Assembly (NCBI GenBank): GCA_013205585.1
Contig: JABMML010000059.1
Span: forward strand, 1-5,732
Length of the DNA: 5,732 nucleotides
Direction: 5' to 3'
From: Chitinophagaceae bacterium
GTDB lineage: Bacteria; Bacteroidota; Bacteroidia; Chitinophagales; Chitinophagaceae
Shown: positions 1-5,732 of the stretch, piece after piece
Position numbering within the stretch: position 1 is the stretch's first letter
Layout: the number at the start of each line of letters is the position of its first letter
Translations under genes and position numbers: made by a program
The notes under the pieces: generated by a model
Seen by the model: only the letters and a program-made list of their open reading frames with translations
What the model was told of the DNA's origin: nothing
The model's database searches: none

Positions 1-1277
1 CTCATAGTCATCATTTTGGAGACTTGGATGACCATCCGGAGGCTATTCCAACCAATAGCCAAGGTATTACCACTATTATTATAGGCCAGGATGGAGGTAG
101 TTATGCAATGGATACTTTAACCCAAATGTTTAAAGAACATTCCATGGCAGTGAATGTAGGAACCTATACAGGGCAAGGAACTATCAGAGAAGAAGTGATG
201 GGAGAAAACGATGTGTATAGAGAAGCTAGTCAAGCAGAGATAGACAAAATGAAAATTATTTTACAAAAAGAATTAGAGAAAGGTTCATTGGGTTTATCTA
301 CAGGGCTTGAATATGAGCAAGCCATTTTTTCAAGTAAAGATGAAGTAATACAACTTGCAAAAGTAACGGCGGCGGCTAAGGCAAGATATATGAGTCATAT
401 AAGAAGTGAAGATATTAAATTTCAAGAAGCCATTGATGAAATTATTGAAATTGGAAGGGTCACTAAAATGCCGGTACAAATTTCACATATTAAAATTGCC
501 CTAAAAGACGATTGGGAAACTTCTAAAGCATTAATTACAAAATTAGAAAACGCAAGAGCAGCTGGAATTAATATTACTGCCGATGTATATCCTTATACTT
601 ATTGGAACTCCACATTGAGGGTTTTATTTCCTACCAGAGATTACACCAATCCGGTGAGTGCAGAATTTGCCGTGAACCATACATTTGATGCCAGTGAATC
701 TTATTTAGTAAAGTATGCGCCCGTAGAAGCCTATAGAGGTAAGACCCTTGCAGCCATTGCTGCTATGAGAAATGAAAAGCCATCTGTTAGTTTAATGGCA
801 TTAATAGCTATTGCTTCTGATTTTAAAGAAAAGAATCCTGACTTTAAAGGAACCGTAGAAGCCATTGCAGCAAAGTCAATGATTGAAAAAGATATAGCTA
901 ATTTTATAGCTTGGCCTTATGCCACTATATGTTCCGATGGCAGTGCAAGTGGGCATCCTAGAGGCCATGGTGCTTTTACAAGAGTATTGAGTAAGTATGT
1001 TAGAGAAGATAAAATCATTTCATTAGAAAATGCTATTCATAAAATGACAGGCCTAACAGCAAAACATTTAGGCATAACAGACCGTGGTATTATTGCAGCA
1101 GGTAATTATGCCGACTTAGTTTTATTAAACCCCGCTACTGTAAAGGATAACGCTACTATTCAAAATAGCACGGCTTTATCCACTGGTATTGAAATGGTTT
1201 GGATTAATGGACAACTTAGTTATCAAAATCAAAAGGCTACTGGAAATTATCCAGGGGTACTTATCAAAAGAAAATAA
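1..1277 (+). CDS. N-acyl-D-amino-acid deacylase (amidohydrolase superfamily), 5'-truncated
   Basis: The reading frame is open from the left edge (first full codon at 3-5) to TAA at 1275-1277, giving 424 visible residues. The TTG at 24 is an internal Leu codon, not the start. Family members run about 480-550 residues, so some 65-120 residues, including any signal peptide, lie outside. The family is metal-dependent and hydrolyses N-acyl-D-amino acids to a carboxylate and a free D-amino acid. In visible-frame numbering the window opens with the HxH metal motif (HSHHFGD, His1 and His3). GLSTGLEY is at 97-104, SHIRSED carries His132, and QISHIK carries His162, exactly 30 residues on, as for His220/His250 of Alcaligenes D-aminoacylase. 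CSDG carries the catalytic Asp312, followed by HPRGHGAF (318-325) and the C-terminal GNYADLVLL strand that returns to the small beta domain. The usual bridging Cys is replaced by Asp30 (GQDGG). It is the first visible gene of a four-gene unit. The family is certain; acyl and amino acid specificity are not. Without the N terminus, cytoplasmic or periplasmic location is unknown. Confidence 0.9.
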   Translation, partial: HSHHFGDLDDHPEAIPTNSQGITTIIIGQDGGSYAMDTLTQMFKEHSMAVNVGTYTGQGTIREEVMGENDVYREASQAEIDKMKIILQKELEKGSLGLSTGLEYEQAIFSSKDEVIQLAKVTAAAKARYMSHIRSEDIKFQEAIDEIIEIGRVTKMPVQISHIKIALKDDWETSKALITKLENARAAGINITADVYPYTYWNSTLRVLFPTRDYTNPVSAEFAVNHTFDASESYLVKYAPVEAYRGKTLAAIAAMRNEKPSVSLMALIAIASDFKEKNPDFKGTVEAIAAKSMIEKDIANFIAWPYATICSDGSASGHPRGHGAFTRVLSKYVREDKIISLENAIHKMTGLTAKHLGITDRGIIAAGNYADLVLLNPATVKDNATIQNSTALSTGIEMVWINGQLSYQNQKATGNYPGVLIKRK

Positions 1278-1315
1278 TAGCAATAATTCAAAATAATAAA
1301 AGCAAGAAAAAGAAG

Positions 1316-2365
1316 ATGAACAATGCAATTGTATTAACAAATGGATTATTGAAAGCACTAGATGCTAAAACCGCACACGGGCTTATTAGAGGTACAGAAC
1401 GCTTTACCATTAAAGGCGTGGTAGACTGTGCAAATACTGCAGGACAGGATGCTGGAACTATATTAGATGGTAAAAATAGAAATATTCCGGTATTTGAAAA
1501 TTTACAAGAGGCTATAAAGTCGCTTACCGATATTCAATTTTTAGTTATAGGAGTGGCAACTGTGGGAGGAAAATTACCTGCTAATATGTTAACCACTATT
1601 GTTGAAGCTATTCATACAGGTTTATCTATTGTGAATGGTTTACATGAGTATTTAAATGAGAAGCCAGAAATAGTAGCACTTGCCAGAGAAAAAGGAGTAC
1701 AATTAATTGATGTAAGAAAACCTAAAACCAGAGAGCAACTTAGTTTTTGGACAGGAGATATCTATAAAGTAAAGGCGCCCATCATAGCTGTAATTGGTAT
1801 GGACTGCGCCATGGGTAAAAGAACTACCGCTAGAATGTTAAGACAGGCCTGTGAGGCAGACGGACTAAAGGCTGAAATGATATACACTGGACAAACCGGT
1901 TGGTTGCAAGGCGGTAAATACGGTTTTGTTTTTGATTCTACTTTAAATGATTTTGTTTCTGGCGAATTAGAAAATGCTATTGTTACTTGTTGGAAAGAAA
2001 CGGCACCCGATTTTATTTTCTTAGAAGGACAGTCTTCTTTAAGAAACCCTAGTGGTCCTTGTGGTATTGAGTTATTGATATCGGGGAATGCTAAGCATGT
2101 AATATTATTATTCGCCCCTAAGCGTAAATATTTTGACCACGATGAAAACTGGGGCTCTATTCCTAACGTTGAATCGGAAATTGAGATTATTGAAAAACTA
2201 GGTTCAAAAGTAATAGCCCTAGGCATTCATACTGAAGACTGTAGCACTGAAGAAGCTTTTGCCTTTCAAAAACAATACGAGCAAAAATTAAACATACCCG
2301 TACTATTACCTATTCAAGAAGGGGTTGATAAAATATTGCCTGTTTTAAAAGGCCTAAAAAAATAA
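1316..2365 (+). CDS. dgcN: DUF1611 / DgcN-family protein, probable D-glutamate N-acetyltransferase
   Basis: This 349-residue protein is full length for the family. The N-terminal Rossmann-like half (about 1-150) has the DCANTAGQDAG segment (37-47) and a VIGVATVGG turn (78-86). The C-terminal P-loop-like half (about 155-349) has GMDCAMGKRTT (161-171), TGQTGW (191-196), DFVSGELE (212-219) and LEGQSSLRNPSG (236-247), the family's signature blocks. In Pseudoalteromonas sp. CF6-2 the DUF1611 protein DgcN was reported to acetylate D-Glu to N-acetyl-D-Glu, the first step of a D-Glu catabolic route completed by the enolase-family racemase DgcA. The next gene here is such an enolase-family enzyme, which supports the same role. 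The start is the first ATG, 38 bp after the deacylase stop. The upstream sequence is purine-rich (AAGAAAAAGAAG) but is no true Shine-Dalgarno, as is usual in Bacteroidota. There is no signal peptide, so it is presumably cytoplasmic. Family assignment is firm. The acetyltransferase activity and D-Glu preference are inferred by homology and context; other D-amino acids are possible. Confidence 0.85.
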   Translation: MNNAIVLTNGLLKALDAKTAHGLIRGTERFTIKGVVDCANTAGQDAGTILDGKNRNIPVFENLQEAIKSLTDIQFLVIGVATVGGKLPANMLTTIVEAIHTGLSIVNGLHEYLNEKPEIVALAREKGVQLIDVRKPKTREQLSFWTGDIYKVKAPIIAVIGMDCAMGKRTTARMLRQACEADGLKAEMIYTGQTGWLQGGKYGFVFDSTLNDFVSGELENAIVTCWKETAPDFIFLEGQSSLRNPSGPCGIELLISGNAKHVILLFAPKRKYFDHDENWGSIPNVESEIEIIEKLGSKVIALGIHTEDCSTEEAFAFQKQYEQKLNIPVLLPIQEGVDKILPVLKGLKK

Positions 2366-2394
2366 TCGAGCATATAACACCTTACTAAGTAGAA

Positions 2395-2417
2395 AGTTAA
2401 TTTTAAAAAAATTAACT
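2395..2417. repeat. Perfect 10-bp inverted repeat in the dgcN-epimerase spacer
   Basis: AGTTAATTTT (2395-2404) is followed by three A and then AAAATTAACT (2408-2417), the exact reverse complement of the left arm. The arms hold only one G:C pair each, so an RNA hairpin would be weak. The right arm is followed by AAAATTTTG rather than a clean T run. A twofold-symmetric regulator-binding site directly upstream of a possible -7 box fits better than a terminator, but in such AT-rich spacer DNA chance cannot be excluded. Confidence 0.45.
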
Positions 2418-2426
2418 AAAATTTTG
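2397..2426 (+). promoter_or_regulatory. Possible Bacteroidota-type promoter for the epimerase and permease genes
   Basis: AAATTTTG at 2419-2426 matches five of the six fixed bases of the Bacteroidota -7 consensus TAnnTTTG. The -33 element would fall in the TTAA at 2397-2400, a poor match to TTG, with about 18 bp between. Transcription would begin near 2433, leaving a leader of about 30 nt before the ATG at 2462. The spacer is the longest in the window (96 bp), which makes an internal promoter plausible. The match is weak and the background is very A/T-rich. Confidence 0.22.
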
Positions 2427-2461
2427 AGTAATTAAAAAATAAAATAAATAATTAGTATCTA

Positions 2462-3526
2462 ATGAAAATAGTTGCCGTAAAATCTTATCTAAAAAAAATG
2501 GCTTTGACCAAGCCTTATACTATTGCCTATAGTACTTTCTCCGATGTAAGTTTGGCTTTTTTTGAAGTGGAGTTAGCCAATGGTATGGTGGGCTATGGTT
2601 GTGGAAGCCCAGCAGGAGAAGTAGTAGGAGAAACGACTGCACAAACAGCTATTAATTTAGAAACTGAATTTGTTAAAAATTTTATAGGCAGAGACATTCG
2701 TCATTTTCAAAAAATGATTTACGAAGCAAGACAACATTTCGATCACCTACCTGGAACACAGGCTGCTATTGATATTGCCATGCATGACGCCTTTTGTAAA
2801 TTCATAGGTATTTCAGTAGCTGAATTTTATGGTCAAAAAATAAAAGCCTTACCTACCTCTATTACTATTGGTATTAAAAGCGTAGAAGAAACTTTAGAAG
2901 ATGCTGCTGGTTTTTTAAGCCTAGGCTTTAAAGTATTAAAAGTAAAACTTGGTTTGAATGTAGATGAGGATATTGAAAAAATTCTTAAGCTGCATGAAAA
3001 ATATCCAACTGAATATATAATAAGAGTAGATCCCAACCAGGGCTATAGCTTAACGGACTTAAATAAATTTATAGAGGCTACTAAAAAAGTAGGTGTTGAA
3101 TTAATAGAGCAGCCTTTACCCGTAGGTAAAGAATTAGAATTATTAAAAGTAGATCCTGCTTACCGTTCTATATTAATGGGCGATGAATCACTGAAAGACC
3201 CGCAAGCTGCATTGGAATATGCAATTAGTAAACCATTCGGTGTGTACAATATTAAACTAATGAAATGCGGCGGTATTATGGGGGCTATGGAAATTGCCAC
3301 TATTGCTAAAAATGCAAACATTAATTTATTCTGGGGATGTAATGATGAGAGTATTATAAGTATTACTGCGGCGCTTCATGCCGCTTACTGCTGTCCCAAT
3401 ACTAAATATATCGATTTAGACGGCAGCTTTGATTTAGCTGAAGACTTGGTTACTGGAGGCTTTGAATTAAAGGATGGCTATATGCATATTAATAGCCAGC
3501 CTGGTTTTGGGGTTACAAAACTATAG
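2462..3526 (+). CDS. Dipeptide epimerase / DgcA-like racemase (enolase superfamily, MLE subgroup)
   Basis: This 354-residue protein is full length for the family and is likely a cytoplasmic Mg2+ enzyme that inverts an alpha carbon by general base/acid chemistry. The capping domain occupies about 1-125 and the TIM barrel about 130-330. All catalytic residues are visible: the KxK motif (Lys160, Lys162 in KVKLG), metal ligands Asp190 (RVDPNQG), Glu216 (IEQPLP) and Asp241 (GDES), and the opposite-face Lys265 (NIKLMKCGG). These positions run almost parallel to the B. subtilis L-Ala-D/L-Glu epimerase. The DxD pair (Asp318, Asp320 in YIDLDGSFDL), which in dipeptide epimerases holds the substrate's free alpha-ammonium, is also kept. 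At the 20s loop (PYTIAYSTF, 18-26) the Arg that reads the Glu side chain in Ala-Glu epimerases is not at the expected position; Tyr23 and Ser24 are there. The substrate could be N-acetyl-Glu (next to dgcN), an L-Ala-D-Glu-like dipeptide from peptidoglycan, or another dipeptide. The start is the only in-frame ATG before the first barrel-cap strand, 96 bp after dgcN. Subgroup assignment is firm, substrate is not. Confidence 0.88.
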   Translation: MKIVAVKSYLKKMALTKPYTIAYSTFSDVSLAFFEVELANGMVGYGCGSPAGEVVGETTAQTAINLETEFVKNFIGRDIRHFQKMIYEARQHFDHLPGTQAAIDIAMHDAFCKFIGISVAEFYGQKIKALPTSITIGIKSVEETLEDAAGFLSLGFKVLKVKLGLNVDEDIEKILKLHEKYPTEYIIRVDPNQGYSLTDLNKFIEATKKVGVELIEQPLPVGKELELLKVDPAYRSILMGDESLKDPQAALEYAISKPFGVYNIKLMKCGGIMGAMEIATIAKNANINLFWGCNDESIISITAALHAAYCCPNTKYIDLDGSFDLAEDLVTGGFELKDGYMHINSQPGFGVTKL

Positions 3527-3558
3527 TGAACTTTATATAGAATAGACTAAATTGAAGA

Positions 3559-4932
3559 ATGGAAGTATTAAAACCTAAAATTGGATTCAGCACAGCTACT
3601 TTTTTAGTAGTAAGTGTAATTATCGGTTCGGGCGTATTTAAGAAATTAGCGCCCATGTCTCAGGAATTAGGTTCTCCCGTATTAGTTATTCTTTGTTGGG
3701 TGGTTGCTGGTCTTATTAGTTTAGCAGGCGCTTTGTCCACTGCTGAAATGGTAAGTATGTTTCCTAATTCAGGGGGAGAATACTTTTATTTTCAAAAAGT
3801 ATATGGTCGCTTTTTTTCTTTTATGTATGGATGGGCCAGTTTCACAGTTATTAAAACATCTTCTATTGCAGCATTGGCGTATATTTTTGCGCAATCATTA
3901 AATAGTTTATTTCCACTTCCCATTATAAATGGAGCTACTAGCTTTTTAGGCATAGCTATCTCACAAGGGTTATTTATTAAATTAGTAGCTTCTTTATTAA
4001 TTATAGCACTTACCTTATTAAATTATCGGGGTGCACAGTTTGCAACAAAATTAAGTACGGTACTAACTTATTTAATGTTAATAAGCATTGTAGCTTTTTT
4101 AGCCATTGGTTTTGGTTCTACAGAAGGAAGCATTAGCAATATAACCACAGCAAGCCAATTACCTAATGCCCCCGATTTACAAGGGTTTAGTTTACTGAAA
4201 GCCTTATTCGTGGCTAGTTTAGGCGCTTTTTGGGGCTATGAAGGATGGAATGGAATTGCTTATATTGGAGAGGAAATAAAAAATCCAAAAAGAAATTTAC
4301 CACTAGCATTAGGCATTGGTACATTAATTGTCATGACTGCTTATGTTTTATTAAACATTGTTTTTTTATATATTTTACCCATTGATTATTTTATTCAATT
4401 AACACCTAATAAAATTGCGGCAGTTGAAGTAGCTGGTAAATTAGGCGGACCTATTGGAATGGTACTTGTAGCTAGTTTAATTGTAGTCACTACTTTGAAT
4501 GCTACCAATAGCACTATTTTAACTTCTGCCAGAATGATGTATGCAATGGCAAGAGATAAATTGTTTTTTTATAAAGCAGCGAATGTACATCCCAAATACA
4601 ATACACCCGATATAGCTTTATTTATTCAAGCTTTTTGGGCCATAGCTTTAGTGTTCTCTGGAAGCTTTGATCAATTAACCGATATGCTTATTTTTGCTTC
4701 CTTTATATTTTATGGAAGTACCGCCTTGGGTGTTATAATATTAAGAGTAAAGCATCCGGAATATGAAAGAAAGTATAAGGTTATTGGATATCCTTTTGTG
4801 CCAGGCCTATTTTTATTATTCTGCGCAGCCTTATTTGTCATTACTATCTTGAATAAACCCTATGAAGCTATTTGGGGCTTAAGCCTTATTGCTACTGGCT
4901 TTCCTGTGTATTGGTGGTTGAATCGTAAATAA
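3559..4932 (+). CDS. APC-superfamily amino acid permease (LAT/SteT-like)
   Basis: This 457-residue inner-membrane transporter has about 12 hydrophobic helices, near 10-30, 40-62, 86-112, 138-156, 165-185, 211-235, 248-272, 295-318, 352-370, 374-395, 411-431 and 435-453. The unwound TM1 signature IIGSGVF is at 21-27, where APC carriers grip the substrate's amino and carboxyl groups. GGEYFYFQKVYG (72-83) follows TM2. The TM6 region has GYEGWNG (226-232), then YIGEEIKNPKRNLP (235-248), the LAT-type loop. SARMMYAMARDK is at 323-334. It should import or exchange amino acids. As the last gene of the unit, 32 bp after the epimerase, it probably brings in the D-amino acid or related product that the operon handles, but the sequence alone does not give the substrate. 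The ATG at 3559 has no strong Shine-Dalgarno (TTGAAGA just upstream). The last 41 bp are overlapped by the convergent Dabb gene. Confidence 0.9.
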   Translation: MEVLKPKIGFSTATFLVVSVIIGSGVFKKLAPMSQELGSPVLVILCWVVAGLISLAGALSTAEMVSMFPNSGGEYFYFQKVYGRFFSFMYGWASFTVIKTSSIAALAYIFAQSLNSLFPLPIINGATSFLGIAISQGLFIKLVASLLIIALTLLNYRGAQFATKLSTVLTYLMLISIVAFLAIGFGSTEGSISNITTASQLPNAPDLQGFSLLKALFVASLGAFWGYEGWNGIAYIGEEIKNPKRNLPLALGIGTLIVMTAYVLLNIVFLYILPIDYFIQLTPNKIAAVEVAGKLGGPIGMVLVASLIVVTTLNATNSTILTSARMMYAMARDKLFFYKAANVHPKYNTPDIALFIQAFWAIALVFSGSFDQLTDMLIFASFIFYGSTALGVIILRVKHPEYERKYKVIGYPFVPGLFLLFCAALFVITILNKPYEAIWGLSLIATGFPVYWWLNRK

Positions 4933-5233
4933 CTACTTTCTCCCATAAATGGGCATAGTTGTTTCTAAATTCATCATGAATTGGATGTCCTTGATACACC
5001 ATTTCTTCTTCAGCAGTATTAAAAATACATAACCAAGAATAAGTATAGTCTCTTTCAATCACCGACCTGTTAGTGGCAGCAGGCGTTCCAATATCCGAAA
5101 AACGAATACATTCAATGGTAGCTAATTTTTGAAGCCCCTCTAATAATTTATTTTTATCAGCAACCGATGTAGGATTTTTTAAATAAAAAAGTACATGATG
5201 TACAAAAATATTATTGGTAATGTTCTGGTTCAT
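4892..5233 (-). CDS. Dabb-domain protein (stress-responsive alpha/beta barrel family)
   Basis: This 113-residue protein is a single Dabb domain, usually about 95-105 residues. The fold is a dimeric ferredoxin-like alpha+beta barrel. Visible hallmarks are the first strand FVHHVLFYLK (10-19), a helix near 24-38, the strand DYTYSWLCIF (62-71), the helix with YQGHPIHDEF (80-89; the family's Y-x-x-H-P-x-H-x-x-F pattern) and the final strand KVVIYD (99-104). A nine-residue hydrophilic tail (105-113) follows and is encoded opposite the permease 3' end. Most Dabb proteins have no known activity; a few plant and bacterial relatives act as small lyases or cyclases, and nothing here shows which applies. 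The ATG at 5233 is the only reasonable start. It lies 27 bp after the TIM-barrel gene's stop, so the two are probably co-transcribed. A function in the same sugar-related pathway is suggested only by this linkage. Confidence 0.85.
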   Translation of the reverse strand: MNQNITNNIFVHHVLFYLKNPTSVADKNKLLEGLQKLATIECIRFSDIGTPAATNRSVIERDYTYSWLCIFNTAEEEMVYQGHPIHDEFRNNYAHLWEKVVIYDSTTNTQESQ

Positions 5234-5260
5234 ATAAATTTAAATATTATCCTTCTACTA

Positions 5261-5732
5261 TTATGCTTCTAAAATGGCTTTAGCATACTCGAAACATTTT
5301 TTGGTTTCTTTTACTGCATCAGAGCCTGCTGGAATATCATATTCTAATTCAATAGAAGCAGGAATTTTATATTTTTTAGTTTTTAATAAAGTAAGTACTT
5401 CTTTAAGAGGTGTATCGCCTTCTCCCCATGGCATATTTTTTGTACCATTTACTTTATTCTTACGATCCTTAATATGCATACTAGTTATACGGTCATGATT
5501 TTTTTCAATAAAAGCTAATAAAGAGGCTGTGGTATTCGCCCCGCCTGCTGCAATATAATGACCGCAGTCAAGGTTGATAGCGTTGTAAGGAGATTGACTC
5601 AAAGCCAAGTCCCATGCAGTGTCTGTGGCTTGTAAATGTGCATGATAACCAACATATACTTTATGTTTTAAACCAAACTCACCTAATCTTTTTGAATGAT
5701 CTGCATTGGTAGGTATTTCCACATTCACTGAA
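5261..5732 (-). CDS. Xylose-isomerase-like TIM-barrel sugar phosphate isomerase/epimerase, 5'-truncated
   Basis: The frame runs from the right edge to TAA at 5263-5261 and shows about 157 C-terminal residues; family members are about 270-310 long, so the first half is missing. The GTG at 5728 is an internal Val codon, since the frame continues upstream without a stop (a Ser codon precedes it). Counting from that codon, visible barrel motifs are VGYHAHL (26-32), NLDCGHYIAAGG (52-63; Asp54 a likely metal ligand, His57 next to it), ITSMHIKDRK (81-90; His85 a likely ligand), WGEGDTPLKEVL (101-112) and SIELEYD (125-131; Glu127 the likely catalytic/metal Glu), then a closing helix (137-153). This is the AP-endonuclease-2/IolE-IolI-like fold, in which a divalent metal supports aldose-ketose isomerisation or 2-/3-epimerisation. 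Many Bacteroidota paralogues are secreted or Tat-exported, which cannot be judged without the N terminus. Substrate is unknown. It is the upstream partner of the Dabb gene on the same strand. Confidence 0.85.
   Translation of the reverse strand, partial: SVNVEIPTNADHSKRLGEFGLKHKVYVGYHAHLQATDTAWDLALSQSPYNAINLDCGHYIAAGGANTTASLLAFIEKNHDRITSMHIKDRKNKVNGTKNMPWGEGDTPLKEVLTLLKTKKYKIPASIELEYDIPAGSDAVKETKKCFEYAKAILEA

Noticed and set aside
24..29. TTG at 24 as start of the deacylase
   Set aside because: The frame is open to the left edge and the upstream codons encode the essential HSHH metal motif, so this Leu is internal and the gene is simply cut by the window.
1176..1358. 60-codon minus-strand open frame across the deacylase-dgcN junction
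   Set aside because: Its translation is Leu/Ser/Phe-rich and arises from the A-rich spacer read backwards; no sign of a real small protein.
1762..2226. 154-codon minus-strand open frame inside dgcN
   Set aside because: It lies wholly antisense to conserved dgcN blocks (P-loop, GQTGW, EGQSSL), its translation resembles no family I recognise, and it has no spacer of its own.
2833..3036. 67-codon minus-strand open frame inside the epimerase gene
   Set aside because: It is antisense to the KxK and first metal-ligand region of a well-conserved enzyme, with low-complexity Ser/Ile/Phe/Lys content typical of a shadow frame.
4876..4885. Palindrome GGCTTAAGCC in the permease 3' end, downstream of the Dabb stop
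   Set aside because: It has no loop and no following T run on either strand and lies in coding sequence; a 10-bp palindrome can occur by chance.
4931..4960. Interrupted hairpin just after the permease stop (AACTA...CCCA-TAAA-TGGG...TAGTT) as a terminator
   Set aside because: The stem is short, with an uneven 6/2 internal loop, and is not followed by a T run; the bases also code for the Dabb C terminus on the other strand.
5250..5254. AAGGA (minus strand) as a Shine-Dalgarno for the Dabb gene
   Set aside because: It lies 16 nt from the ATG, too far for normal ribosome binding, and the other genes here have no such element.
5274..5498. 74-codon plus-strand open frame opposite the TIM-barrel gene
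   Set aside because: It is antisense to conserved barrel motifs (MHIKD, WGEG, IELEYD) and has no recognisable features.
5726..5728. GTG at 5728 (minus strand) as start of the TIM-barrel protein
   Set aside because: The frame continues to the right edge without a stop, and only the C-terminal half of the barrel would be made from here.

Overview
The window is an AT-rich stretch of roughly one-third G+C by eye. It is densely coding and most likely comes from a member of the Bacteroidota, perhaps a Chitinophagia, Sphingobacteriia or Flavobacteriia-like lineage. Four things point there: clear Shine-Dalgarno sequences are missing in front of every gene whose start is visible, the spacers are A/T-rich, the gene families fit (a Bacteroidota-type dipeptide epimerase and a Dabb protein beside a TIM-barrel sugar isomerase), and one possible promoter resembles the TAnnTTTG element. 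This is inference; no 16S or other marker gene is present.

Plus strand, positions 1-4932, holds four consecutive genes in one direction. They are the 3' part of an N-acyl-D-amino-acid deacylase (amidohydrolase superfamily), a DUF1611/DgcN-family protein, an enolase-superfamily dipeptide-epimerase-like enzyme (DgcA-like), and a 12-helix APC/LAT-type amino acid permease. Spacers are 38, 96 and 32 bp. The 96-bp spacer in front of the epimerase contains a perfect 10-bp inverted repeat followed at once by a weak Bacteroidota -7 box, so there may be an internal regulated promoter. The best reading is a D-amino-acid or D-glutamate salvage operon feeding on peptidoglycan-derived or N-acylated D-amino acids. 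The permease would import the substrate. DgcN would N-acetylate D-Glu. The epimerase would invert the alpha carbon of N-acetyl-Glu, or of an L-Ala-D-Glu-type dipeptide. The deacylase would remove acyl groups. The DgcN/DgcA route was described in marine Proteobacteria (Pseudoalteromonas sp. CF6-2); its combination with a linked D-specific deacylase and an APC permease in this organism is the most interesting feature of the window.

Minus strand, positions 5732-4892, holds a second, convergent unit. It has the C-terminal part of a xylose-isomerase-like TIM-barrel sugar phosphate isomerase/epimerase, cut by the right edge, and 27 bp downstream a small Dabb-domain protein. The Dabb gene overlaps the permease gene tail to tail by 41 bp, so there is no intergenic terminator between the two units. 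No RNA gene, CRISPR array, insertion sequence or long repeat was seen, and there is no gene-free stretch over 100 bp.
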